Shown piece by piece: positions 34,154 through 43,941 of a DNA stretch of 64,000 nucleotides (positions are counted from its first letter, which is position 1; every line of letters begins with the position of its first letter). Under the pieces are notes generated by a model. The model was not told the origin of the DNA, ran no database searches, and worked only from the letters and a program-made list of their open reading frames with translations. This DNA is from Apiotrichum sp. Y4204. Taxonomy: Eukaryota > Basidiomycota > Tremellomycetes > Trichosporonales > Trichosporonaceae. Position numbers and translations under genes: made by a program. The DNA is taken from positions 372,001 through 436,000 of the forward strand of contig JAMYHL010000005.1 in assembly GCA_025531455.1 (NCBI GenBank), given 5' to 3'.

Positions 34154-34480
34154 CTATCTAGCGGTAGAGTACAGTAGCTCTGTAGAATGCACGCGCCAAG
34201 TCTTCCTATCGCTGTTCTTGTCCTTGTTGTTGCGCTGCACGCGCCACCCCCGCCCTTATCTTCCTTGGGCACGCAGCCGTTCCTTACTGTCTCACGTCAT
34301 GTGTCATATCAGTACTCGGCCGAGCTCCACCAGCCACATCTCATCGTGTTTATCTCTCTCGGCACAGCCACGCATTGCTAACAAGACATGCAACATTCAT
34401 GAAGACCGGTACGCAGTACAGTATGATGCCGAAAACCCAAGGAAGAATATCAAGTGGCAGCGCGGGAACCTCTCCGCTCA
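34154..34480. other. Convergent 3' region
   Basis: 327 bases between converging stop codons; presumably both 3' UTRs. Nothing else seen. Confidence 0.4.
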
Positions 34481-37315
34481 TCACGGCTCGTAGCGCGGGA
34501 GGAAGCGGTGTCCGCTCACGCCGAGATTGGCGCGCATGTCGCCGGCGTCCGTGTCCGAGCCGTCGTCCGGGGGCGTCTCGGGCGTCGGCGCGTCCTGGCC
34601 CCCGTTCTCGTCCTCGTCGTGAGTCGTTTCATCGTCGTCATTGTCCAGCGGTGGGGCGGACGGGGCGGGAAGGGACGGCGTGTCGTCGGAGAGTACCGAG
34701 GGGTGAGGTGACGGAGGCGCTGAAGGCTCGGCGGGCGGCGTGGAGGGTGCAGGAAGAGGTGGTGCCGAAGGTGCAGTAAGCAGCAGGGGAGCAGAAGGAG
34801 CAGGGGGCGCAGAGGGCGCGTCCATCGGGGAATCCAACGGGGGCGCGGAGGGCACAGCAGCCGGGGATTCAAGAGGCGATATCGGCGCGGAGCCAGCGCC
34901 AACGTTGTCTAATCCCGCCTGTAGAGAGCGTAGCCGCAAAGGTGCAGGTGGCAACGGTATACCCGTAGGGACACTGGTTTGCGGACTGGGGCTGGTTTCC
35001 ACAGTGCTGGGATCCTCCTCTGGTATCGCCTCTGGGATCTCGAATCCAGCATCATCGACCTCGAAGCGCGGCGCAGACGGTCCAGCGTCGTCCGGATGGC
35101 GGGCCACTGGCGGCGCTGATCCACCAAGACGTAGCCGTTCAAGCTCCCGCTTGTCGTCCGTCGCAACGTGGTGCCGCTCATTTTCCTCTGGCGGCACGAT
35201 GATAGGCGCCTTGGCGTCTGCCCGATGAGCGACTGCCTGTGCAGCCTCGGCTTCTGCGGTGGTTGGAGCGGGGTAGAATCCTGCCGCGGCAACCTTTTCG
35301 GCAGCAGTCGCAACAGTCCGCGGTACCGTTTGTGATGATCCAGACGCCTCGCCGCGCGCACTGTGCACAGATGCGGGGCGGTATGCAGGCGGAAGATTCG
35401 GATAATGTGTAGGCTCCGGAGCATCCGATTGCGCCTGCGATTCCGGCGATGAGGGATCCTGGACCGATGAGGATTGCTGCGACTGCTGTGACTGCGACGG
35501 GTGAGAGTTGGGGTTTGACGGCGAGTTGGAGGTGTAACTCGTTGGCGACGAGGGCAAATCAGAATTGACCAGGGTTTCCGGGGTCTGATCGCTGCTGTGA
35601 TCCGGCTCCTGCGTCGGTGTCGTGCCTGACCGTGACCGCCGAGACGATGCGCTGGCCCTTGACGATGATCGTGTGGATGCGATTGACGTGTGTGAGGCGG
35701 TGAACGACGATGCTGGAGATGCTGGTCGGCCGCCGAGGACATGCGCCGACGAGTAACTCGTGACCGCCTTCTCATCCTCCACATTCGCCGCGCCCCTGCG
35801 CTTGCGCATTCCCTTGTGCCAGACGCGCACCTTTGTGCGAACAAACATGGCCTGGTGATTCTTATGCTTTGCGCGCCGTTTCGCCTGGTGTAGCCGCTCA
35901 AACTCTTCGAGACGTTCCTTGAAAGCGCGTTCCGTGTCTGAACCTGCGTTGCGCACTTCATCCTCTGTCAGACCAACCGCAGCGAGCGCCTTGCGCCGCA
36001 TGCGCGCATTGTGCCTCCGTTTCCGCCTGGCAACCTTGCGCCGCTGGATGGTGATGAAAATGATGCCCGCGACAATGGCAACCGCGAGGATGACAGCTGC
36101 GGTGACAATGAAGGAGGTCTGGTAAAGGTTGCCACGGTTGGTTACTACACCCCATCCCCGCGGGAGGACCGAGACAACGTGATACTGTGAAACCGGAGTC
36201 GCCGTCATCGGCGTGGGGGGCGGATCGTCTCGACGCTCCTGGGCGGTTAGGATCGCGTCAACTTTGATACTCACAACTGCGCGGCCATACATCCACCAGG
36301 CATTCGGGACGTGATACCACTGGCCGTCGTCCGCCTGGGTGAGATACAGGGGGAGGATTTTCTCCGGAACGGTAATGGGGGAAATGGAAGGGAAGGATGT
36401 TGGATAAACATAATTCGGGTCGGGTTCGAGTCGTCGGGGCACGAGTGGTGCCGCTGTGGGGGTGGGGAGGATGTTGTTTGTGGATGCCGCGACCGATGCC
36501 GGCGTGGGTGTTGGCATCGGGGAAATTGGCCCCGCGGCTGCGAATGGCGCCGTTGCCGCGAGTAACAACGTGGCGGCGGCGGCCCACCGCCGCCGGCGAG
36601 ATGGGGGATGGGATGTGCGGGTTGGCGGGGGTGGTAGTGGTGGTGGAATATGTGGTGGTGATTGTCGAGGCTGAAGTGAGTCGGAGAGCTTCTCAAGCTC
36701 CGAACACTCCATTAAAGATGCTGAAGCCTCCTGGCTCGACTGGGAGGACCGCCGCCGGCGGCGTGTTGTGGCGGCGCATTCCATGCAAGCGTCCTCGTCC
36801 GCGAGCGGTCCAGCCGCGTACGCGGCGGGGGACGAAGACCGCGACGGGCCTGCATCGATACCATCCTCTCCAAAGTCGGTAATGGGCCCTCCGATGGCCC
36901 ATCGCCATGGACTCGGCGGACTACTCTGTGAGGGTAATCGTCCCTTCTTCATCGCATGGACGCGATCACACTGGCGATCGGTCGCCGATGGAGAGACGGG
37001 GGCCGTTGCCGGCGAAGGGCGGGCGGCGTGCCGCGACGGCAACGCCGCGCGGGCCTGCTCGCCTCGACGACGCTGGGATACGGGCGACGCGGAGGGCGAG
37101 GTGGCGGGGGCGCCACCTGTGTGCACCGAGAACAGGACTATCGGTCCAGGCGGTGCGTTGGGTGTGGATGCCGGCGGCGAGTGGGCCGAAGAGCGGCGGG
37201 TGGGCGAACGGGCTCGATGCGACGGGGAGGCGGAGATGGGAAAGGGGACAGCGGCGGGGCCGGTGGTCGCGGGGTTGGAACTGGGGTGTCGGCTGTCGAT
37301 GAGGGAGAGGGACAA
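34481..37315 (-). CDS. Unrecognised large membrane protein with two hydrophobic segments
   Basis: I do not recognise the family. The region is one open frame of 944 codons. However, 36274-36239 is a textbook 36-nt intron (GTGAGT ... CCTAACCGCCCAG) whose length is a multiple of three, so the likely protein is 932 aa from exons 37315-36275 and 36238-34481. Layout: a Ser/Pro-rich N-terminal 240 residues, a hydrophobic segment after RRRR (AAAATLLLAATAPFAAA), then about 130 residues with an aromatic patch (QWYHVPNAWWMYGR). A clear transmembrane helix follows (FIVTAAVILAVAIVAGIIFI, about residues 389-411). After it come a very basic juxtamembrane stretch and a long Ser/Pro/Ala-rich tail. The first hydrophobic segment could be a signal anchor, or a signal peptide if translation starts later. 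Confidence 0.65.
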   Translation of the reverse strand: MSLSLIDSRHPSSNPATTGPAAVPFPISASPSHRARSPTRRSSAHSPPASTPNAPPGPIVLFSVHTGGAPATSPSASPVSQRRRGEQARAALPSRHAARPSPATAPVSPSATDRQCDRVHAMKKGRLPSQSSPPSPWRWAIGGPITDFGEDGIDAGPSRSSSPAAYAAGPLADEDACMECAATTRRRRRSSQSSQEASASLMECSELEKLSDSLQPRQSPPHIPPPLPPPPTRTSHPPSRRRRWAAAATLLLAATAPFAAAGPISPMPTPTPASVAASTNNILPTPTAAPLVPRRLEPDPNYVYPTSFPSISPITVPEKILPLYLTQADDGQWYHVPNAWWMYGRAVVSIKVDAILTAQERRDDPPPTPMTATPVSQYHVVSVLPRGWGVVTNRGNLYQTSFIVTAAVILAVAIVAGIIFITIQRRKVARRKRRHNARMRRKALAAVGLTEDEVRNAGSDTERAFKERLEEFERLHQAKRRAKHKNHQAMFVRTKVRVWHKGMRKRRGAANVEDEKAVTSYSSAHVLGGRPASPASSFTASHTSIASTRSSSRASASSRRSRSGTTPTQEPDHSSDQTPETLVNSDLPSSPTSYTSNSPSNPNSHPSQSQQSQQSSSVQDPSSPESQAQSDAPEPTHYPNLPPAYRPASVHSARGEASGSSQTVPRTVATAAEKVAAAGFYPAPTTAEAEAAQAVAHRADAKAPIIVPPEENERHHVATDDKRELERLRLGGSAPPVARHPDDAGPSAPRFEVDDAGFEIPEAIPEEDPSTVETSPSPQTSVPTGIPLPPAPLRLRSLQAGLDNVGAGSAPISPLESPAAVPSAPPLDSPMDAPSAPPAPSAPLLLTAPSAPPLPAPSTPPAEPSAPPSPHPSVLSDDTPSLPAPSAPPLDNDDDETTHDEDENGGQDAPTPETPPDDGSDTDAGDMRANLGVSGHRFLPRYEP

Positions 37316-37689
37316 CCGGTGGGTGATCGCGGTGTGGATGCGCGTGCGTGCGAGCGCGGGTGGGTGTGAGAGCGAGTGTGGTGGTGGTGTTGATGAAAAC
37401 AGGCTGTGAACGGGCCTGCCTTTCTGGAGGGTGGTGTCAAGATGAGCAAGAGTGGTGGTGGTGAAGAAAGCAAATGATGATGGCGACCATTAACCCCGAT
37501 GGCCTTGAGTGGTGCAATTGCAATTGGCAAGTAGTTTGTGTGCACAGAGCGCTGGTGAGAGGCGAGAGGGCGGTTGTGTGGGGGGTGTACTACTGTAGAG
37601 TGCGTAGAGTGCAGAGTGCAGGTACTACTGGGTGGGGGTGGTGGATTTGTCTGTGTTGGCGGGGTTGGTTGGGTGTATGCACGCGGCGC

Positions 37690-37735
37690 GGGGGGGGAGG
37701 GGGGGGGAGGGTTGTAGGGCGGGACAGGGAGGGGG
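37690..37735 (+). other. Guanine-run tract (G-quadruplex-type motif)
   Basis: G runs of 8, 9, 3, 3, 3, 3 and 5 are separated by one to five bases. This fits the four-run quadruplex pattern. It lies about 375 bases upstream of the minus-strand start at 37315. Confidence 0.6.
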
Positions 37736-37804
37736 AAGGAGCAAAGGAGGGATGGCCGAGGGGCAGAAGAGGGGGAAGGCAGAAACCAGAAACTGCGGTA
37801 CTGC

Positions 37805-37822
37805 GGGGCGGGGCGGGGCGGG
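37805..37822 (+). other. (GGGGC)n guanine-run tract
   Basis: Four G runs (4, 4, 4, 3) are separated by single C bases. It is a compact quadruplex-type or GC-box-like motif in the same upstream region as the tract at 37690. Confidence 0.55.
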
Positions 37823-40800
37823 TGAGGACGAGGAAGGAGGGGAATACGCAATGTGACGACCAAAAGGAATGAGCCCAGGTCAATCAAGCAAGGCTCTCGC
37901 CGGCGTGCAAGGGCCGAGCGCAGAGGACGAGCCAAAAAAGTCCGCAGCGCACAAGCTGGGTGGACCACGCGTTAAAGGCGGTATTTGCGTATATTTGCTA
38001 TGCAAGCAGCGCAAGAGCCTGTTTCTCGCTGTCTCGGTTCTCCACTGGTCCTGTCTCACAATGTCGATGCGTGATGCGTGATGATGGCGCAGAGATGGAT
38101 CCTGATGGAAGACTACTGGAAGCTGGAAACTGGCAGCCTGGTGGCGTGCGTGCATGTTGTGGGCACCATTACAGGTATACAAGAGGGGTGCAGGAGTCTG
38201 GTGCAGGAGTGCGCGTCCTCCAACCTTGGGTGGACCTTTGGTTGTGTGTATTCAAAAGTGCTCTCTGGGTATACAAATCCAAATCGCTGGATCGCTGGCT
38301 GGCCGGGGAGAGGGGGGAAAAGGGAAAGGAAAAAGGGGCAAAAGGGGTGTGTGTTGTGTGCCTCGCTGGCCGACTGCCTTTTTCGAAGATCCGGCGGGCG
38401 TAAGGGTTAAACTGGGCTTTTCTTGCGATCACGGCTTGACTCTGCTCGCGCGCCCTGTTCGCCAGCCCAATACCGGCCAGCTACAAATCACGGCATCTAG
38501 GTATACAAATTACTTGAGACAACCCAACCACCGAACCAACAGCTGGCCAGCTGGGTATCCAGTACAGATCGTTTTTTTTTTTTTTTCTCTGGCGTACCAG
38601 CGGCCAGCGGTAATCGGAGGCGAAATCCGAAAACGATACACATCAACACACCTCTACACTGGAACTGCTGCATACTGGAGCTCTGGAGACCGTCCATAGG
38701 AGAATTAGCGTGCATACCATGATACAATGATAGCCTGAACGCCAGAAAATTCTAATCTCGCCGTGGTCCTCTCCCTACAGAAACCGTTTATTGTGCTATG
38801 TTGTGCTCCCTGTGCGCTTTTTATGGCTACCAACGCTCTCCAGCTCCACACCTCGTCAGTCTCCATGCCCGATGAAGCACTTAGAGATCAGCGCATGTAA
38901 ATATAGCACCTGGTGTGGTGCGCCCGATCCGAACAAGGCATCTATGATGCTTCAGCTCCACTCTGGTCTTCTGGATGAGCGGGAGCGGCGCGGAATGCCC
39001 AGGATAAGAAGGAGATATAAATAATGCAGAGAGAGAATGGCGATGGAGCCCACAACCTTCTCCATTGGCAGATGACCAGCGGGCCTGGAGGCCAGGATAT
39101 CCAGGATACGCAGCGCCCAACGGTGCAACGGGGCCCAACCGCGCACGGCCACGACAGGCGGCAGGCGGCGGCCGCCAGGGTTGCTTAATGAACAGACTGG
39201 GCGAGAAACGCTCGGGTCTGGTGCCTGCTGAATTCCCCGGTCCGCCCCGGCGTCTTGGGTGGGTCACAATGGGCCAATCTGAGATCTCCAACGGCATGGC
39301 ATCTGAGGCCGGGGATAGCCCGGGACGGCGGAAGCGCCGAGCTGGGCGTCCGGCTGGGCGTGCTGGGCGAGGTATTTTTAACCCCTCGAGAAACCCTGGG
39401 GGCCCTGAACCCTGAATAGTGGATCGAAGCGGAATCGTCGGTGTTTATCCACTCCTAGTTTGCCCTTCAGATCTTCAGACGCTTCTAATACCTCGGCCTA
39501 ATGATCTTCCTGCACCGCCACGTAAATTCCAAAGAATCAGTTTCACAGGGATACGAGCTGAATGAATTCGGTTATTGTCATGCTTGCTCTATTATGCTAC
39601 TTTTGAACTAATTCTATTATGCTGCTAAGTATCCCCGCCTGGGCGTAGAGTCGGGTGTTGAATGCAGGTTATGCCGTTGCCGCAAAGCATCATCATCGAG
39701 CAGAACATGCACCCTAACCACCTCTTTCCCTGGCTGCTCGTATGCATGCATCCCCGTCCGATCTCGTGTAATGTATGACAAACCGTCCGCGCCAGGAACA
39801 TTGGGACGTGTTATTGCATGCGGCAGTGCCTTCTCCACGGGGCAGGCAGAAAACAATGACGAGCACTCGCGCCAGTGGCCCGTGGGCAGCATCAGCATCC
39901 CGATATCCGACCGTCCATCGGTTAACCGGGTGTTCCCACGGCAGTTCTGAGAATCCCACAATCCGCATAGCCGCGCTGCGCAAACGTGGCGATCACGATC
40001 AGAGATCGAAGATCGAAGCTTCCCCCTGCTCTACCCCTGCTGATCCAGCGATCCAGTGATTTCCATGATTCCCGCGTTGCTGATCCTCGTTTGTGGACGG
40101 CATGGCCGGACAGGCCCCAGGCCCCAGACTGCGCCAGCCGCCCATCATCAGCTATGATCAGCCAAAACTCCAGCATAGCGCACTAGTTATAGACTCTTGC
40201 CCTAGTCGGTTCGTAAGCGCGGCAGGCGGTCAGTCACCTGCATCCAGATGGCGCGCTCTGCACGTACTTGCGCTGTCATTCTCCCATTCTGCAAGAACTA
40301 AACGTTATACGTCGTCGGCTGGCAAACGTGTCACCACCAGACTGTCGCCTGGGGCGCCTGGCCATGGCTGACCACATTTAGACCATGAATTTACCCTTTC
40401 GGCTGCCACTGCCACTGAGCCACAGACTTACCATAGCCGCTCGCGCCTGGGCGCTGGAACGCTGGATATAGACCCCACATGGCGACTGTGCTGCGGTGCG
40501 CGGTAGTGTACAGTGCTGCACACATTCCTCACGCCACGGCACACCCCCAGCACGCTGAGCAGGCCCAGTTGATCCTGACAATGTGGAGCCACACATTGGG
40601 AGACCTTATCCAGGTATCTCCCACGTCGCGGAACATCGTTGTGGGCTATCTATAACTATGCCTGGGAACTGGTCATGTATGTGCACGTGTGCACCGACCT
40701 GGGAAATTGGAGGGATGCGCACGAAGATAGGATGTGAAGAGGATGTGAAGGGAACTCGTACCTTCTGCCACTGCAGTCGAAACGCGTGGTGCGCGACACT

Positions 40801-41491
40801 GAGCGCGGTAGTGCACACAGGATCCTCTCTTGGCTGGTCGCATTCTCTTGCACGCGATCAAGTGCGCAAGTGCAAGGGAGGGACATGACTTCCATGTACA
40901 TCGCGTATCTCACTATCGCTTCCGCTCGCAGCGTACATCGCGGTCATGGATCTAGGCCCCAGGTCCAGGATATCCAGCATCGGAGAAGCGAGGGCTGGAA
41001 CCAGCAGAAGCTCAGCTTAACCTCACCCACGGACCACCATATCACGCGATACGCGACGCGACACACGCGGTACGCGGGGGACATTCGCGCTGCGCCCTGC
41101 GGGCTGCGATATGCCAGCTGCGGCTGCGGCTGCGCGCCACCATGTGGATGACAGCGATGGGATCTGAGAATCATGTACAGTACGGTTCATTACTGTGTAT
41201 CACGTCAGGAATCGGCCGTGCGCCCCGAGGCTGTCGGGCGGGGGGTGGCCTTGTCTTGCGCGATCTGTCGACACCGCGGGGACGCCTGGACGCGTGGAGG
41301 CCCGCCCGTACGTGCGCCTCCAGGTAACACGTCATCTCAACAGTTCTTATTGTCCTCGGAGGCCACTCAAGCTAGCCAAAGTGTCCATATGGATATTGCA
41401 TTGCGCTCAGTTCCCGGCGGCTGGAAGATCAGAAGACTGGGAGAAGGATCTGGATCGCGTGAATCGGCGACTTCCTAGTGTCGCGATAGCT

Positions 41492-41565
41492 TGTCTTTCT
41501 GTCTTTCTGTTTTCCGGTCTTTCTGTCTTTTTGTTTTCCTGTCCTCCAGTCTTCCAGTCTTTCGG
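41492..41565. repeat. Degenerate pyrimidine-rich minisatellite
   Basis: A run of roughly eight imperfect units of the form (T)GTCTTTC or TGTTTTCC, ending in CCAGTCTT units. The units have drifted, so the array looks old. Confidence 0.6.
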
Positions 41566-42536
41566 GGCACCTCTGCGAGTATAATTATCCACCAACGCCG
41601 ACCTGACCTTCTGTCAATCGCAGACTTGGATACCTGCGCGCTAGGGCTGAGGCGCGGCGCATTGTGAAATCGAGTTCATCCTCGAGTTTTCAGAGACTTG
41701 CAGCGCCTTCCCACGTCGCCCCCGAGCTGCAAGTCGCATGGAGAGGTCACGCACTGACTCCCCAAACTCTCGCGCTTGTCCATTTCAGAGTCTGGACCAG
41801 ATCACTACTCATGAGTGGTCTGTGCAAGAGGGGGCAGTGAGTGTCTGCTCAACAAGCTGCCGGCAGTTTTCCACAACCCACAATCTGAACTTCGGGAAGC
41901 GACTCAAGAAGCAGGGTCCGCCATGACTCTAGATTTTATGTTCTCGATAGGGTTGCAGAGATTGGGAAACTGTCAACGCCATCAACAGCTCGAAAATGGT
42001 TGTGCGCTTTCAATGATCCAGTGGAAAAAGCCACCCGTCAGAGTTTCCCGGACACTCACCAGCAGGCCAGAAGTGGATTCGGCGAGTATAAGGTGTAAGA
42101 TGAGGCTGCGAGAGACGCACTTGCGCGGAGACTTTACATCCAGACGTCCAAGTCGCCCGCCCGCTCAACATACTGATCGAAGAAAACTCGTAGTCGGCTG
42201 GGGTTGAAGGCATTAATTGCATTTGCCCGGAACGTTGATCAGTATGAGCCCACTGGCCATGTTCCGGAAAGTCAGTCATACTGCTGCTCCGCTGCTTTGC
42301 TGATCTGCACAATAATCGGCAACCCGGTGACCCGGTGGCCGACAGGATCAGTCTGGGAATTATGGACCATAACGAGCGTCAGCTGAATAGTCAGCTGGTC
42401 AGACGAATCCAAGCCTCCAAGACAACCATAACAGAGACTTAGACAACCCCACTATCACCAGGTATCTCGTATTCTCAACTGCTGATAACCCCGCCCGCCC
42501 AGGACTCGCGGCCAGGGCTCGCTTCGCCCCGCACGC

Positions 42537-43941
42537 CTAGTACTCGCGCCGCACGATGGGCCCGACGTCGTCGCGCCAGACCTCCCACGAGCGCGCGGTG
42601 GGGAAGATGGCCGCCATGGTCGGGGAGACGTGTACGCCGTCCTTTTCCTGCGCTGTCAGCGTGGGGACGATAGAGGAAGCGGAGGAGAAATGGGAGAAAC
42701 AAACGCGACATGGACAAGTAAGTGCCACTCGCCACTCTCCCATATCACCAGTACTCACCTCGACATAAGTCAGCTCCACGCCGCCCTCGCGCATATTCGC
42801 GACGGTAACCCGAATCTCGTCGATGAGCAGCTCCATCTCGCCAGCATGCACATATACCTTTGTGTCCGCGAGGTACTCCCACTCCTTGGGGCGCGCGCGC
42901 ACGGGGGAGAAATACGGCCCCGTGCGCGTCTCGGGGGTATAGTGCCTCGCGGCGGAGCGGGCAGCGAGCTTTCCAAGCCATGGAATGTAGTCTGTTCCGT
43001 AGTTTGAGTGCATCGACGTACGCACCGTCTCGAGCGGGCCGAGGTCGCACCACGGCCCGCTGAGTGCCAGTGCTCCCGGGCCGGCGCGCCCGCTGTCTGC
43101 CAGATACCGCGAGAGCGCTAGGCAGAGGTGCGCGCCGGCAGACTCGCCGATAAACGTAATGTTCTCGGGGTCGAAGCCGAGCGTCTCGGTCAGGTATTCC
43201 CAGCCGGCAAGCGCGTCGAGGAGCGGCGCGGGGAAGGAGGTGGAGGGTGTCAGGACCTTGCGATAGTTTGGGCCTGGGGTTAGTGATTAGTGGCCCAGAG
43301 GTGTGGGAGGCTCTCCATCCTCAGACTTACCCAGGACGCGGACGCCAAAGCTGCTTGCCATCGTCCACGCGAACGGGCGCTCGAGCGGGTGTCCAAAGGC
43401 GTACGCCCTAGATGGTCAGTATGCAGTGCACTCGCTTCATACTCGATACCCACCCGCCAACAAAGTACAGAATCGCCTTTTCGCCCTCTGCAGCACGCGC
43501 TTCAGGCGCAATACCCGGCGGGGCGAGCATGAATCCCGGGCGCTCGACCGCCTCGACAGCAGGACACTCCGCGAACCCCTCGCGGCGCTTCGTAGGCTGG
43601 AGGCGGACCATGGACGCAGTGACCCCCGGGGCGCGCTTACAGCCGTTTCTGAACGCGCGGGGGACGTCCCACTCGCTCTTATCGCGTCCTGGGAGGAAGA
43701 AGGAGAAGCGGAGGAGCGCGATGCGGATAATGTTCGAGAGGAGATGCGCGCGGAGGTCCATCCACCGCGCGCGGGGGCCGAAGAGGAAGTGCTTGACGAT
43801 CGTGTATGGGATCACGGCCGGGAGGGAGAGGAGGAGCGCACCGGTACTCACGCCGTTCAGCAGCGTGAGGAGGAGGCGTGAGGGCGTCGAGGGCGCGCCG
43901 GGGTCCGGCGACGTGCGCAGAACGGGCTTTGAGAGGGACAT
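42537..43941 (-). CDS. Alpha/beta-hydrolase (hormone-sensitive-lipase/esterase type)
   Basis: Four exons, 43941-43454, 43407-43331, 43273-42759 and 42647-42537, give 396 aa. Introns are 46, 57 and 111 nt. The nucleophile elbow GESAGAH (Gly-x-Ser-x-Gly) follows NITFI. AWTMASSFGVRV and PNYRKV upstream, an acidic residue in VYVHAGEMELLIDE and a histidine in KDGVHV complete a plausible Ser-Asp/Glu-His triad. The N-terminal 60 residues carry a hydrophobic stretch (LLLTLLNGVSTGALLLSLPAV) that may anchor it to a membrane. This layout is shared by fungal esterases such as steryl-acetate hydrolases; the substrate is unknown. Confidence 0.85.

Larger units (their letters stand above)
37316..42536. other. 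5.2-kb gene-poor region
   Basis: No convincing gene was found on either strand. Frames are short, overlap each other and lack motifs, paired splice signals or codon regularity. The first 600 bases are the likely promoter of the 932-aa membrane protein and hold two guanine-run tracts (37690-37735, 37805-37822). Further on are a 15-base T run near 38571 and three copies of GGTATACAA (about 38176, 38269, 38501). There is also a short direct repeat TCTATTATGCT (about 39589 and 39611) and a degenerate pyrimidine minisatellite (41492-41565). The block is visibly less GC-rich than the genes. It could be long regulatory DNA, a non-coding transcript or decayed mobile DNA; I cannot tell which. Confidence 0.5.

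Noticed and set aside
37138..37968. 276-codon minus-strand frame upstream of the 932-aa protein
   Set aside because: Pure Pro/Ser/Arg/His low complexity across a guanine-run tract; overlaps the real gene in another frame and has no splice signals.
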